DNA from: Bog-473 sp963725895
GTDB lineage: Bacteria > Actinomycetota > Acidimicrobiia > Acidimicrobiales > RAAP-2
Assembly: GCA_963725895.1 (NCBI GenBank)
Contig: CAVSAJ010000001.1
Location: 682,001-746,000 of the forward strand
Reading direction: 5' to 3'
Length of the DNA: 64,000 nucleotides
The position numbers and the translations under genes are program-made. Shown here in pieces: positions 9,401 through 16,505 of this stretch (positions are counted from its first letter, which is position 1; every line of letters starts with the position of its first letter). A model generated the notes under the pieces. That model ran no database searches. It worked only from the letters and a program-made list of their open reading frames with translations, and had not been told where the DNA came from.

Positions 9401-9997
9401 GTGCTGGTCGGCGATGCCGTGGTCCTGGAGCTCCACGAAGAGGTTGTCGCGCCCGAAGATGTCCTGGAGCCGCGCCGCGCGCTGCTCGGCGCCCGCCACG
9501 TCACCGGCCAACAGCGCCTGGAGCACGACGCCGCCCAGGCACCCGGTGGTGGCGATGAGCCCGGCGTGATAACGCTCGAGCAGCTCCCAGTCGACGCGCG
9601 GCTTGTAGTAGTAGCCCTCGAGATACGCCGCCGAGGACAGCTTCATGAGATTGCGGTAGCCCTCGACGTTCTCCGCCAACAGCGTGAGGTGGTAGTAGAG
9701 CTTCTGGCCGCCTTCCGCGTCACCGCCGGTGTCGTCGACGCGTCCACGGCGCACTGGGCGCTCGTGGCGCGACTCGCCCGCCATATAGGACTCGGTGCCG
9801 ATGACCGGGGTGATGCCCGCGTCGCGGCAGGCCTTGTAGAAGTCGAGGACCCCGTACATGTTCCCGTGGTCCGTGATGCCGAGCGCAGGTTGCCCGTCCG
9901 CCGCCGCGGCCGCCACGAGCTCGCCGACGCGTGCCGCGCCGTCGAGCATGGAGAACTCGGTGTGGGTGTGCAGATGCGTAAACGACCGCTCCGACAC
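6410..9997 (-). CDS. dnaE: DNA polymerase III subunit alpha
   Basis: Replicative DNA polymerase, 1195 residues, intact. N-terminal PHP domain (HLHTHTEFSMLDG at the start), then the C-family palm with catalytic aspartates in PDIDMDFDERY (about residue 420) and LKMDFLGLRNLSV (about 590), thumb and fingers (RPGPM, LMLYQESVMRVAQKFAGYS), helix-hairpin-helix, and a C-terminal OB fold (GGVVTELRRSYTKKG). It elongates both strands with the beta clamp. GTG at 9997 is chosen over an upstream start at 10021 because AAAGGAGG at 10009-10002 is ideally placed and the family starts at SFTHLHTHTEFS. Length and motifs fit chromosomal DnaE1 and not the error-prone DnaE2 (about 1050-1080 residues). Confidence 0.98.
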   Translation of the reverse strand: MSERSFTHLHTHTEFSMLDGAARVGELVAAAAADGQPALGITDHGNMYGVLDFYKACRDAGITPVIGTESYMAGESRHERPVRRGRVDDTGGDAEGGQKLYYHLTLLAENVEGYRNLMKLSSAAYLEGYYYKPRVDWELLERYHAGLIATTGCLGGVVLQALLAGDVAGAEQRAARLQDIFGRDNLFVELQDHGIADQHRTNPQLIEIARRLGAPLLATNDSHYTHRDDAVAHDALLCVQTGALLSDTNRFKFEGTEHYLKSAAEMRHLFRDVPEACDNTLLIAERADVQIELGKPSLPEFPVPDAFAGNTYEERAQAYLRHLAYEGAKERYGDPVPAEVVERLDFELGVIGDMGFPAYFLVVWDLIRFARESGFRVGPGRGSAAGCCVAYCLRIVDLDPIRYDLLFERFLNPGRKQMPDIDMDFDERYRADVMRYAAEKYGSDRVAQVVTFSTIKARAAVRDAARVLGKPYAVGDRIAKAMPPLIMGRDTPLRACLTKTEGNEDGYASAGELRTMHESDPEAKEVIDVALGLEGLRRQDGIHAAAVVISRDPLTDYLPIQRKPDAGGNPEDAPIVTQYEMHGVEELGLLKMDFLGLRNLSVIERALDLIESATGERLDIDGVDLADEPTLEMLRRAESIGVFQLEGGAMRQTLRALAPTSFDDVAALVALYRPGPMAANMHRDYPELKNGRKELTYLHPDIEPILKDTYGLMLYQESVMRVAQKFAGYSLEEADNLRKACGKKIRAMIAAEREKFVAGCVQEGYGEELGTALFDIIEPFADYAFNKSHSYGYGLVAYQTAWLKAHYPVEYMSALLTSVKDNKDKTAVYLGECRSMGIDVLVPDVNRSVAEFAPDRTGAGAADGESPRAIVFGLAAVRNVGESLVERIVAEREANGPFADIFDFCDRVDPVVLNKRTMESLVKGGAFDSLGHPRQGLCLVLEAMVDRTLERRREQDLGITTLFAAFEEEQADPGWGGSKVTIPESEFDKGQRLAFEKEMLGLYVSDHPLMGYEAALARYTDSSLSDMREEDVVAGDRSPVRTVGGVVTELRRSYTKKGDLMARFVLEDLQAAMEVFVFPKTMAEYGALIENDAIVVVKGRLDTREEEPKIVCMDVSRPLLDRGQSDLHIKLPLGVLTDAKVDGLKEVLSGHPGPSPVLLHVGEKVLRLPPEFNVDFRNGLVGELKRLLGQSAVLS

Positions 9998-10059
9998 CGG
10001 CCCTCCTTTCGCCTCGATCAAACGTACTTACACGGCTGTGATTCCCCGGGTCCTCGAAC

Positions 10060-10770
10060 TTAGCCCGAGGGTGCTCTGACTCTGAGCACCACCGAGCCGC
10101 CCACCTTGTCGTGCAGGGTCTGGCGTTTGGAGTCCCACAGCGGGAACAGCATGTCGAGCAGCCAGACGAGGCCGAGCAAGATCGAGAGGAGGCCGAGCAG
10201 GCGAAAGACGCCCTCCACCAAGGCCCGCGCCAGCGCACGCCCGTAGCCGAGGACCTCGAAGGTCCCGTCGCGCACGGCACGCACCCCGACGGCCATCATC
10301 CCGACGGTCTGCCCCCGCTCCGAGCCGCAGAGCACCGTGCCATACGCGATGTAGAGGGCGGCACTGATCACGAAGGGCACGGCGCTGAACGAGCGCCGAC
10401 GGGTGCCCTTCCTCGCCATGAGGTGGACGTCGAGCGAATGGCTGTGCCTGAAGAGCAGGACCAAGAGGATGAGGACGACGAGGAAGATGAGCGCGTCGAT
10501 GAGATAGCCCCCGACGCGGATGCCCCAGGTCGCGTACGGCGGAGTCGTGTCGTACTGCGGTGGCGGTGGCGGCGGGTAGCCGCCCGGGGACGCGACCCGG
10601 GTCGGAAAGGCGGGCGGACCCTGCGGCGCCGGGGAACCGGCCGCCGCCGAACCTGCGGCCGAAGATCCGGGCGGGGGAGGTGGCGGTGGCGGCGCGTTGC
10701 CGGGAAAGGCCGGAGGGCCGCCGGCCGCCCCGCCCTCACCCGCCGGGGACTCCGGCTCCTCGGCGCTCAT
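10060..10770 (-). CDS. RDD family membrane protein with proline-rich N-terminus
   Basis: 236 residues. The first about 80 are Pro/Gly/Ala-rich (a run of eight prolines, then PPPPPPQYDTTPP), cytosolic and probably disordered. The rest is an RDD domain: WGIRVGGYLIDALIFLVVLI holds the arginine and aspartate that name the family in the first helix, a second helix pair follows, then a long segment GQTVGMMAVGVRAVRDG and a final hydrophobic stretch before SKRQTLHDKVGGSVVL, a typical RDD ending. RDD proteins are small polytopic membrane proteins; some have been linked to ion exchange, most are uncharacterised. It follows the Bpa gene on the same strand with an 83-base gap and may be cotranscribed. 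Confidence 0.88.
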   Translation of the reverse strand: MSAEEPESPAGEGGAAGGPPAFPGNAPPPPPPPPGSSAAGSAAAGSPAPQGPPAFPTRVASPGGYPPPPPPQYDTTPPYATWGIRVGGYLIDALIFLVVLILLVLLFRHSHSLDVHLMARKGTRRRSFSAVPFVISAALYIAYGTVLCGSERGQTVGMMAVGVRAVRDGTFEVLGYGRALARALVEGVFRLLGLLSILLGLVWLLDMLFPLWDSKRQTLHDKVGGSVVLRVRAPSG

Positions 10771-10853
10771 CGTCGCCCACCGGGCCCGCTGCCCCCGTGC
10801 TCACTGCTTGTGTTGGCCATGGGACCCACCATCGCGCGCGCGAGACCCTCGGG

Positions 10854-11477
10854 TCAGAGATAGGCGCCCGTCCGGCCCGTTTCGCCGGCCGAGGGCAGGC
10901 CACGCTGGCGCATCTCATCGAGCTGAGCCCGTGCGGCCATCTGCTGGGATATCAAGGTGGCCTGGATCCCGTGGAAGAGCCCTTCGAGCCACCCGACCAG
11001 CTGGGCCTGCGCGATCCGTAGCTCGGCCTCGCTCGGGGCGTGGTCGCCGAAGGGTGGTGCCAGCGCCTCGAGCTCGGCGACCAGGTCGGGGGACAGTCCC
11101 TCGGCGAGATCGCGGATCGACTGCTCGTAGATCTCGCGCAGGCGCACCCGGCTGCGCTCGTCGAGCGGGGCCGCTCGCACCTCGTCGAGCAGCGTCTTGA
11201 CCATGGAGCCGATGCGCAACACCTTGGCCGGCTCGTTCACCGACTCGGTCGCCGGCTCACCCTCACTCCCGTCGAGCACGCCGCTCCCGAGGACCTCGTC
11301 GGGAGAGATCGGCGTCTCGGCCTCCACCCGAGTCGGGCCGCCGGTCGGAGTCGGGCCGCCGGTCGGAGTCGGGCCGCCGGTCGGAGCCGGGCCGTCGGCC
11401 GGAGTCGGGCCGCCGGTCGGAGCCGGGGCGTCGGCCGGAGCCGGGCCGCCGGTCATGTCGTTCGTCGCATCATGCAT
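10854..11477 (-). CDS. bpa: Bacterial proteasome activator Bpa/PafE (DUF2587)
   Basis: 207 residues. Bpa forms a dodecameric ring that docks on the 20S proteasome and opens its gate without ATP, letting unfolded proteins such as HspR enter. The C-terminal 120 residues form the four-helix core (VLRIGSMVKTLLDEVRAAPL, then QLVGWLEGLFHGIQATLISQ). The last residues are GAYL, matching the C-terminal GQYL docking motif of the mycobacterial protein. The N-terminal 75 residues are a disordered Pro/Gly/Thr repeat encoded by an 18-bp minisatellite, longer than usual. GGAAGG precedes ATG 11477. The gene implies that this organism carries prcBA, which are not in the window. Confidence 0.92.
   Translation of the reverse strand: MHDATNDMTGGPAPADAPAPTGGPTPADGPAPTGGPTPTGGPTPTGGPTRVEAETPISPDEVLGSGVLDGSEGEPATESVNEPAKVLRIGSMVKTLLDEVRAAPLDERSRVRLREIYEQSIRDLAEGLSPDLVAELEALAPPFGDHAPSEAELRIAQAQLVGWLEGLFHGIQATLISQQMAARAQLDEMRQRGLPSAGETGRTGAYL
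11331..11456 (-). repeat. 18-bp minisatellite, seven units, inside bpa
   Basis: Units begin at 11331, 11349, 11367, 11385, 11403, 11421 and 11439, consensus agtcgggccgccggtcgg on the plus strand. The first three are nearly identical. The period is a multiple of three and encodes six-residue PTGGPT/PADGPAP-like units, so copy-number change keeps the frame. Confidence 0.9.
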
Positions 11478-11549
11478 GGTGCCTTCCGTCGCCTTCGTCG
11501 TCTGACTCCGCTCCTGACGGTCCCAATGTTGCCACCGGCTGGACGCCCC

Positions 11550-12710
11550 TCATGCGGCCCGCCAGGCGAGCAGCGGGACCAGCATCTCTGCGGGTGTCAG
11601 CGAGCCGTGGCGGGCGCGCAGGCGCAGCTCGCCGGTGTCGGCGGGGTCCAAGAACGCGATGGGCTCGAAGGGCACCAAGGCCACGTCGCCCAGCCGGGCC
11701 GCCACTTCGGCCGACGGCGAGCCCCCCAGCCAACCGTCGTCGATGATCTGGTCCTTGGTGCGCACCCAGGCCACGTCGCCGTGCAGTGCCGTCGCCGTCG
11801 CCGCCAGGTCGGCCACCACCCCCGGCCGCGCATGGAGCCAGCGGAAGCGGCCCTCGCCGCTCAGAAGTGTCACGTCGCGCATGATCTCGGGCCCGAGCAC
11901 TTCGACCGAGCTGCCCACGTCGACCTGTCCGTGGTCCGCTGTCACGACGAGCACGGCGCCAGGCGGCAGTACTTCGAGCACGTCGGCCACGAGCCGGTCC
12001 GCTGCGCGCAGCTCGTCGTCGTAGTACTGCCCCAGACCTTCGGCGTGCGCCACTCTGTCGATGCCTTCGTAGTAGGCGTAGACGAATGGCTCGCCGCGGC
12101 CTGCGAGCTCGCGCACCGCGGTCACAAGACCCGCCGGCGTGTGCCAGCGGTGCAACTCGACCGGACCGAGGTGGGCCGCCGTGAACCCGGTCGGGCCGTA
12201 GTCCTGGCGCGTCACGACCGGCACGGTCTCGCGCCAACCGGGGAACGGCTCGCATTGCTGGAACGTCGGGGCCGGAACTCGCATGCGGGCGTCGACGCCG
12301 CGGACGGACCATTGCAGGACATTCATCACCTCACCGTCGAGTGCCACCCGGTAGCCGACGACACCGTGTTCGGCCGGGACACGGCCCGTCACCAACGTCG
12401 TCAATGCGCACGCCGTGGTGCTCGGGGCCACCGAGGTGATCATCCCGCCCGTCGCGCCCGACAGTGTCGGGGCCAAGCCACGACGTTCGCGTAGTTGCTC
12501 CGCGCCCAAGCCGTCGATGACCAACAGGACGATCTGGGTCGCCCCGGCCACCGGAGCCGGGAACCACGCGGGGAGCGAGTCGTCCTCGGGCCTCGTCAAC
12601 TGGGCGAGGAGCGAGGGGACGACACGGTGCAGGGAGGGCCCGTCCCAGTCCGGTACCAGCGGGCTGGGAGCCACCGCGACCTGATCGCCCCTGTCGAGGG
12701 GGTCCGTCAC
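11550..12710 (-). CDS. Alkaline-phosphatase-superfamily protein (type I phosphodiesterase / nucleotide pyrophosphatase)
   Basis: About 386 residues. Metal-dependent phosphoesterase of the PDE1/NPP branch: the first metal aspartate lies in IVLLVIDGLGAEQL, the threonine nucleophile region in ITSVAPSTTACALTTLVTG, and the second metal site in VYAYYEGIDRVAHAEG and VVTADHGQVDVG. Substrate not predictable; NPP relatives hydrolyse nucleotide pyrophosphates or phospholipids. No export signal is visible. GTG at 12710 is my choice (VTDPLDRGDQVAV); the frame stays open upstream as far as 13172 but that part lies antisense to the Rrf2 gene. It is head-to-head with Rrf2 with about 95 bases between starts. 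Confidence 0.85.
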   Translation of the reverse strand: MTDPLDRGDQVAVAPSPLVPDWDGPSLHRVVPSLLAQLTRPEDDSLPAWFPAPVAGATQIVLLVIDGLGAEQLRERRGLAPTLSGATGGMITSVAPSTTACALTTLVTGRVPAEHGVVGYRVALDGEVMNVLQWSVRGVDARMRVPAPTFQQCEPFPGWRETVPVVTRQDYGPTGFTAAHLGPVELHRWHTPAGLVTAVRELAGRGEPFVYAYYEGIDRVAHAEGLGQYYDDELRAADRLVADVLEVLPPGAVLVVTADHGQVDVGSSVEVLGPEIMRDVTLLSGEGRFRWLHARPGVVADLAATATALHGDVAWVRTKDQIIDDGWLGGSPSAEVAARLGDVALVPFEPIAFLDPADTGELRLRARHGSLTPAEMLVPLLAWRAA

Positions 12711-12789
12711 GACCTCGACGTCGGGGTGCCCTCGTTCACGGAGGCACACCCTACGACCCACGCACCCCCTCCATCCGCGTGGAGGCCGG

Positions 12790-12795
12790 TAGCAT
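12790..12795 (+). promoter_or_regulatory. Candidate -10 element (TAGCAT) of a leaderless transcript
   Basis: TAGCAT ends eight bases before the GTG at 12804; there is no ribosome binding site. It is the same hexamer and nearly the same spacing as at 2576. Confidence 0.45.
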
Positions 12796-12803
12796 CGGGT
12801 GTC

Positions 12804-13238
12804 GTGAGGGTGTCGACGCGGGGTGACTACGCCAGCCGGGCGTTGCTGTCGCTGGCCCTCCACGGGGCCGAGACGCCGACATCGGTGCGGGACATCGCCG
12901 TGCGGACCGGACTCCCCCAGCCCTACCTGGAGCAGATCCTGCTCGCCCTGAAAGGTGCGGGGCTCGTGCGCTCCAAGCGGGGGGTGGGCGGCGGATACGT
13001 GCTGGCCCGCCCGCCCGAGGACATCTCGCTGGCCCAGATCGTCTCCGCCGTCGACGGCCCCATCGCGGCAGGCGACTTCGGGGAGCCCCACGCCAACGGG
13101 GCCTGCGACCACGAGGGCCAATGCGTCCTGCTCGCGGTCTGGGCCGACGTGGGTGAGACCATTCGGCTCCACCTCCAGTCCTACAGCCTGGCCGACATGG
13201 TGGACCGGGCCCAGGGGAACGTCGCCACTCGCGTCTGA
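12804..13238 (+). CDS. Rrf2 family transcriptional regulator
   Basis: 144 residues. Winged-helix DNA-binding protein; the N-terminus VRVSTRGDYASRALLSLALH and the recognition region LPQPYLEQILLALKGAGLVRSKRGVGGGYVLA are characteristic. Family members (IscR, NsrR, RsrR, CymR) sense Fe-S clusters, nitric oxide or cysteine. Here only CDHEGQC offers two cysteines in the usual ligand loop, one fewer than the three in IscR/NsrR, so cluster binding is possible but not assured. GTG at 12804 matches the family start (MRVSTRGDYA). A -10 box eight bases upstream suggests a leaderless, possibly self-regulated transcript. Target genes are not evident. Confidence 0.92.
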   Translation: MRVSTRGDYASRALLSLALHGAETPTSVRDIAVRTGLPQPYLEQILLALKGAGLVRSKRGVGGGYVLARPPEDISLAQIVSAVDGPIAAGDFGEPHANGACDHEGQCVLLAVWADVGETIRLHLQSYSLADMVDRAQGNVATRV

Positions 13239-13263
13239 GTCGCGGTCGCCCGACGGGGCGCTC

Positions 13264-13836
13264 CTAGACCGACTGGTTCCACAGCTCGATGGCCGGCCAG
13301 TCGAGGCCCCACCCCAGGACCCCGATCGATCCGGTGCTGAAGAGCAGGAGCCGCCCCGCCACCGGCGGGAGGCCGAGCCAGCGGGCCGCCAACACGCGGA
13401 GCAGATGCCCGTGGGCGACGCACAGGGTGGTCCCGTCGACCGCCTTGGCCCGGTCGATCACCCGGTCCGCTCGCCGCCCGACCTCGGAGGCACGTTCGCC
13501 GGCCGGCGCACCGTCGTCCCACAGCGACCAGCCGGGCCGGCTCTCGCGGATCTCGGCCGTGGTGAGGCCTTCGTACTCTCCGTAGTCCCATTCCATGAGG
13601 TCCGGGTCGTGCTCGCCTGCGAACCCGGCGAGCTCGCAGGTCTCAGCCGCCCGCGACAGGGGGCTCGTCAGCACCTGGGCGAAGGGTCCCAGGCACCGCT
13701 CGCGTAGCAGGTCACCTGCCCGTTGGGCCTGCGCCCGACCCGCCGGGAGAAGGGGAATATCAGTGCGCCCTGTGTGTTGTCCCCTTTGGGACCATTCGGT
13801 TGCGCCATGCCTGAGCACGACCATCCGGGCGACCAT
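13264..13836 (-). CDS. Histidine phosphatase family protein (phosphoglycerate-mutase-like)
   Basis: 190 residues. The phosphohistidine motif LRHGATEWS occurs near the start, the second catalytic histidine in LCVAHGHLLRVLAARWLGLP, and the acid/base region in MEWDYGEYEGLT. These are branch-1 histidine phosphatases that remove phosphate from sugars, nucleotides or other small molecules; the short insert and GEYEGLTTAEI resemble broad-specificity SixA/GpmB-like proteins more than glycolytic mutase. ATG at 13836 was preferred over an internal ATG at 13824 because it gives a slightly longer N-terminus; either is possible. It converges with the Rrf2 gene and is divergent from the sigma factor gene. 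Confidence 0.88.
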   Translation of the reverse strand: MVARMVVLRHGATEWSQRGQHTGRTDIPLLPAGRAQAQRAGDLLRERCLGPFAQVLTSPLSRAAETCELAGFAGEHDPDLMEWDYGEYEGLTTAEIRESRPGWSLWDDGAPAGERASEVGRRADRVIDRAKAVDGTTLCVAHGHLLRVLAARWLGLPPVAGRLLLFSTGSIGVLGWGLDWPAIELWNQSV

Positions 13837-13992
13837 TGGCCGTAGACCACCACGGGGTCGCCGTGTGCGCAACTCGGGCGCGAACAACCCGATGGAATGA
13901 TCCGGGCACGAAACCGGTTGTACTGGGCGGTTCATCCCGGATTGGGCCGGGTACGTAGGACAGAGAGCGAGTATCAAACGTCTGGAGCGAAG

Positions 13993-14829
13993 ATGAAGAG
14001 CGCGGTGAGCACGTCGGACACATTGGGTCTGATGCTGCGTGACCTCGACCAGTTCCCGATGCCCGACCACGAGCAGCAGGTCGAGTTGGCCAAGCGCGTG
14101 GTGGCGGGCGATGAGGCAGCGCGTAAGCAGATGGTGGCCGCCAACCTCAGGTTGGTGGTGCACTGGGCCCGCCGCTACCAGGACCGTGGTGTGGACATGG
14201 CCGACCTTGTCCAGGAGGGCACCTTCGGCCTGATGCGTGCCGTGGACAAGTTCGACTGGGAGCGCGGTTTCCGCTTCTCCACCTACGCCACCTGGTGGAT
14301 CCGCCAGGCGCTCCAGCGGGCGGTACAGCAGCACGGGCGCACCATCCGGATCCCCCTCGAAGTGGGCGAGCAGATCCAGCGGCTCGAGCTGACCAAGTCG
14401 GAGCTGGCGAGCACGCTCGGGCGAGTTCCGACCGAGGAGGAGCTCGACGAGGCGACCGGCCTGACCGCGGACGAGCGCGAAACCCTCGAGGACGTCGCCC
14501 GGGTGACCGCCTCTTTGGACCAGCCGGCTGCGCTCGAGTCCTCGACGACGTTGGGCGAGCTGGTGGCTCCCGACGATACGGACTTCGCGGGTGACGTCGA
14601 GCAGACCATGGTCTATGACCAGGTGCGCGACGCCATAGAACGGTTGCCCGGACTCCAGCGCGACGTCCTGCGCCTGCGCTTCGGTTTTGACGGCGACTCG
14701 CCGGCCTCACTGCAGTCGACGGCCGAGCAGCTCGGTGTGGGCGTCCGGCGCGTGCGTCGGGCCGAAGAGGAGGCCCTCGCTGCGCTGTCGTTCGATCCCG
14801 ACGTCCTCGGCGTCCACGAGGCCGCCTGA
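13993..14829 (+). CDS. RNA polymerase sigma-70 factor (group 2-like)
   Basis: 278 residues. Region 1.2 (DTLGLMLRDLDQFPMPDHE), region 2.1-2.4 (ANLRLVVHWARRYQDRGVDM, DLVQEGTFGLMRAVDKFDWE, FSTYATWWIRQALQRAV), region 3 and region 4 (RLPGLQRDVLRLRFGFDGD, then a helix-turn-helix) are all present; region 1.1 is missing. That layout fits a group 2 or HrdB-like secondary sigma factor directing transcription from -10/-35 promoters and not the housekeeping RpoD, which is normally longer. Region 4.2 (STAEQLGVGVRRVRRAEEEA) is somewhat divergent from the usual TREQIRQIE core. ATG 13993 has GGAG six bases upstream. No anti-sigma gene adjoins it. Confidence 0.9.
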   Translation: MKSAVSTSDTLGLMLRDLDQFPMPDHEQQVELAKRVVAGDEAARKQMVAANLRLVVHWARRYQDRGVDMADLVQEGTFGLMRAVDKFDWERGFRFSTYATWWIRQALQRAVQQHGRTIRIPLEVGEQIQRLELTKSELASTLGRVPTEEELDEATGLTADERETLEDVARVTASLDQPAALESSTTLGELVAPDDTDFAGDVEQTMVYDQVRDAIERLPGLQRDVLRLRFGFDGDSPASLQSTAEQLGVGVRRVRRAEEEALAALSFDPDVLGVHEAA

Positions 14830-14889
14830 GGACGTTCGCCTACCCGAGTCCACCCGCCTCGATCTCCTGACCCGCCCCGACTCCCAGCT

Positions 14890-14926
14890 CCGCCTTCGAG
14901 ATCTTCCCCCCCCCTTCTCGGAGGCG
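14890..14926 (+). terminator. Hairpin between convergent genes, possible intrinsic terminator
   Basis: Twelve base pairs (14890-14901 with 14915-14926, including one G-U wobble in the plus-strand RNA) close a 13-base C-rich loop. It lies between the sigma gene and the convergent rluD gene. The following sequence is G-rich with only a short T run, so termination would be imperfect. Confidence 0.45.
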
Positions 14927-14949
14927 GGCGGGGGCGGGGTTTCGTCAGA

Positions 14950-15951
14950 TCAGCGGAGGTAGCGCCTCAGGTCGTCGGGTAACGGTGCGGTGAATTCCAT
15001 GCGCTCGCCAGTCCCGGGATGGGCGAAGCGCAGCGTGCCTGCGTGCAGGAAGAAACGCCCTGACCCCAGACCGGCGTCGGGCCGACCGTAGCGGGCGTCT
15101 CCCACGACGGGGTGGCCGATGGCCGCCATGTGGACGCGGATCTGGTGAGTCCGGCCCGTCTCGAGGGCCACCTCGAGCAGCGTCGTCGCCTCGTCGGCGC
15201 CGGCACCCCGACGCTCGAGCACGGTGTAGGCGGTGCGGGCCGGTCGGCCTCGGGCGGTGACGGCCATCTTCGTCGGCGTCCGCGCCGAGCGTCCGATGGG
15301 GGCTTCCACCACGCCGCGATCGACGGCGACATGCCCGGACACGAGGGCGATGTAGCGACGCTCCATGCTCCGGGTGGCCAGCTGCGCCACGAGATCGTGG
15401 TACGCGTCGGCGGTGCGGGCGACCGCCAGCAAGCCGGAGGTGCCCTTGTCCAGCCGATGCACGATGCCCGGTCGATCCGCCGCGCAGACGCCCGCCTCGA
15501 CCAAGCGCGTCAGTTCGGGAAATCGGTCCAGCAGCCCGCCGACGAGGGTGCCGGAATCATGGCCTGCCCCTGGGTGCACGACCAGGCCGGGGGGCTTGTC
15601 GATGACGGCCACCAACTCGTCGGCGTGCACCACTTCGAAGCGCACATCCGGCTCGGCCCTGACCGCGTCGCTGCGGGCCGGCGCCAGGTGCACCGTCAAG
15701 GTGGAGCCCTCGCGCAGCGAGATCCGGCCGGCGGTCACCGGTTCACCGTCGACGAGCACCCGGCCTCTCCTGATCAACGCTGCTGCCTCGGCGCGCGAGA
15801 CGTTGGCCACCATGGCCACGCCGCGGTCGGCCCGCAGGCCCGCCAGCAACGCCGGGACCTCGGTCGAGATGACCTCTCCCTGCGGCTCGAGGCGATCCTC
15901 GCGCCCGCCGAGGCCGGCCCGCTCTCCCCCGCCCGGCCCGCCTGTGCTCAC
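14950..15951 (-). CDS. rluD: RluA/RluD family 23S rRNA pseudouridine synthase
   Basis: 333 residues. N-terminal S4 RNA-binding domain (SRAEAAALIRRGRVLVDGEP) followed by the RluD catalytic domain with HRLDKGTSGLLAVART, holding the essential aspartate, and the later GRTHQIRVHMAAIGHPVVGD motif. It isomerises uridines in 23S rRNA (helix 69 in the RluD case). The extra 25 N-terminal residues are Gly/Glu-rich. The GTG start at 15951 overlaps the lspA stop as GTGA, the usual lspA-rluD pairing of many bacteria, so the two are translationally coupled. Confidence 0.93.
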   Translation of the reverse strand: MSTGGPGGGERAGLGGREDRLEPQGEVISTEVPALLAGLRADRGVAMVANVSRAEAAALIRRGRVLVDGEPVTAGRISLREGSTLTVHLAPARSDAVRAEPDVRFEVVHADELVAVIDKPPGLVVHPGAGHDSGTLVGGLLDRFPELTRLVEAGVCAADRPGIVHRLDKGTSGLLAVARTADAYHDLVAQLATRSMERRYIALVSGHVAVDRGVVEAPIGRSARTPTKMAVTARGRPARTAYTVLERRGAGADEATTLLEVALETGRTHQIRVHMAAIGHPVVGDARYGRPDAGLGSGRFFLHAGTLRFAHPGTGERMEFTAPLPDDLRRYLR

Positions 15952-16505
15952 GCGACCGGTTCCGGCGCTCTCGAGCGGTCGCCGAAGAGCAGTGTCACGA
16001 TCACGATGACCACCCCGACGGTCACGCAGGCGTCCGCCAGGTTGAAGGTGGGCCAGTAGTCGAGGGTGATGAAGTCGGGCACGCGCCCGCCGTGGCCGCC
16101 GAAGATCCGTTGCGCGAGGTTGCCCACCGCGCCGCCGAGCACCAACCCGGCGCCCACCGCCATGGTGACGGTGCGCACCTGGGCCACGACCAGGGCGAGT
16201 ACGACAGCGCCGATGCAGAGCAACACGGTGACCGCGACCGCTCGCCCGCTGAACAGACTGAAGGCGAAGCCCGAATTGAACGTCAGCGCCAGCCCGAAGG
16301 GCCCCCAGACGTGACGCACGTCGTGCAAGTCGTCGACCACGAGTGCGGTGGTCACCCAGTCAGCCACCACCACGACGGCGGCTATGGCAAAGGCCAGAAC
16401 CCGCGGCCGGGTCAGCGCCGCGACAAGCCCCCGCTCTTGCAGGCGACGCAGAGACGGGCGTAGGGCAACGCGCGCAGGCGCGGCTTGGGGATCGGCTGAA
16501 AGCAC
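15948..16505 (-). CDS. lspA: Lipoprotein signal peptidase (signal peptidase II)
   Basis: Membrane aspartyl protease that cleaves the signal peptide of diacylglyceryl-modified prolipoproteins. Four hydrophobic segments are seen. Conserved boxes: VADWVTTALV, FNSGFAFSLFSG, GGAVGNLAQRIFGG, and the catalytic pair VPDFI and FNLAD (both aspartates present). In the third box the usual GNxxDR reads GNLAQR. The start is unclear: GTG at 16505 begins inside the zinc-finger codons of the upstream DksA-type gene, whereas a CTG at 16415 overlaps that gene's TGA as CTGA and would give the expected length of about 155 residues. I report the longer form because GTG is the commoner start, but the shorter protein is biologically attractive. 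Confidence 0.88.
   Translation of the reverse strand: MLSADPQAAPARVALRPSLRRLQERGLVAALTRPRVLAFAIAAVVVVADWVTTALVVDDLHDVRHVWGPFGLALTFNSGFAFSLFSGRAVAVTVLLCIGAVVLALVVAQVRTVTMAVGAGLVLGGAVGNLAQRIFGGHGGRVPDFITLDYWPTFNLADACVTVGVVIVIVTLLFGDRSRAPEPVA

Noticed and set aside
6518..10063. Two long plus-strand frames (about 500 and 600 codons) antisense to dnaE
   Set aside because: DnaE is complete on the other strand with all catalytic motifs; the antisense products show mirrored codon bias only.
11331..11456. CRISPR-like regular repeats
   Set aside because: Units are 18 bp with no spacers, in frame inside the bpa coding sequence; no cas genes nearby.
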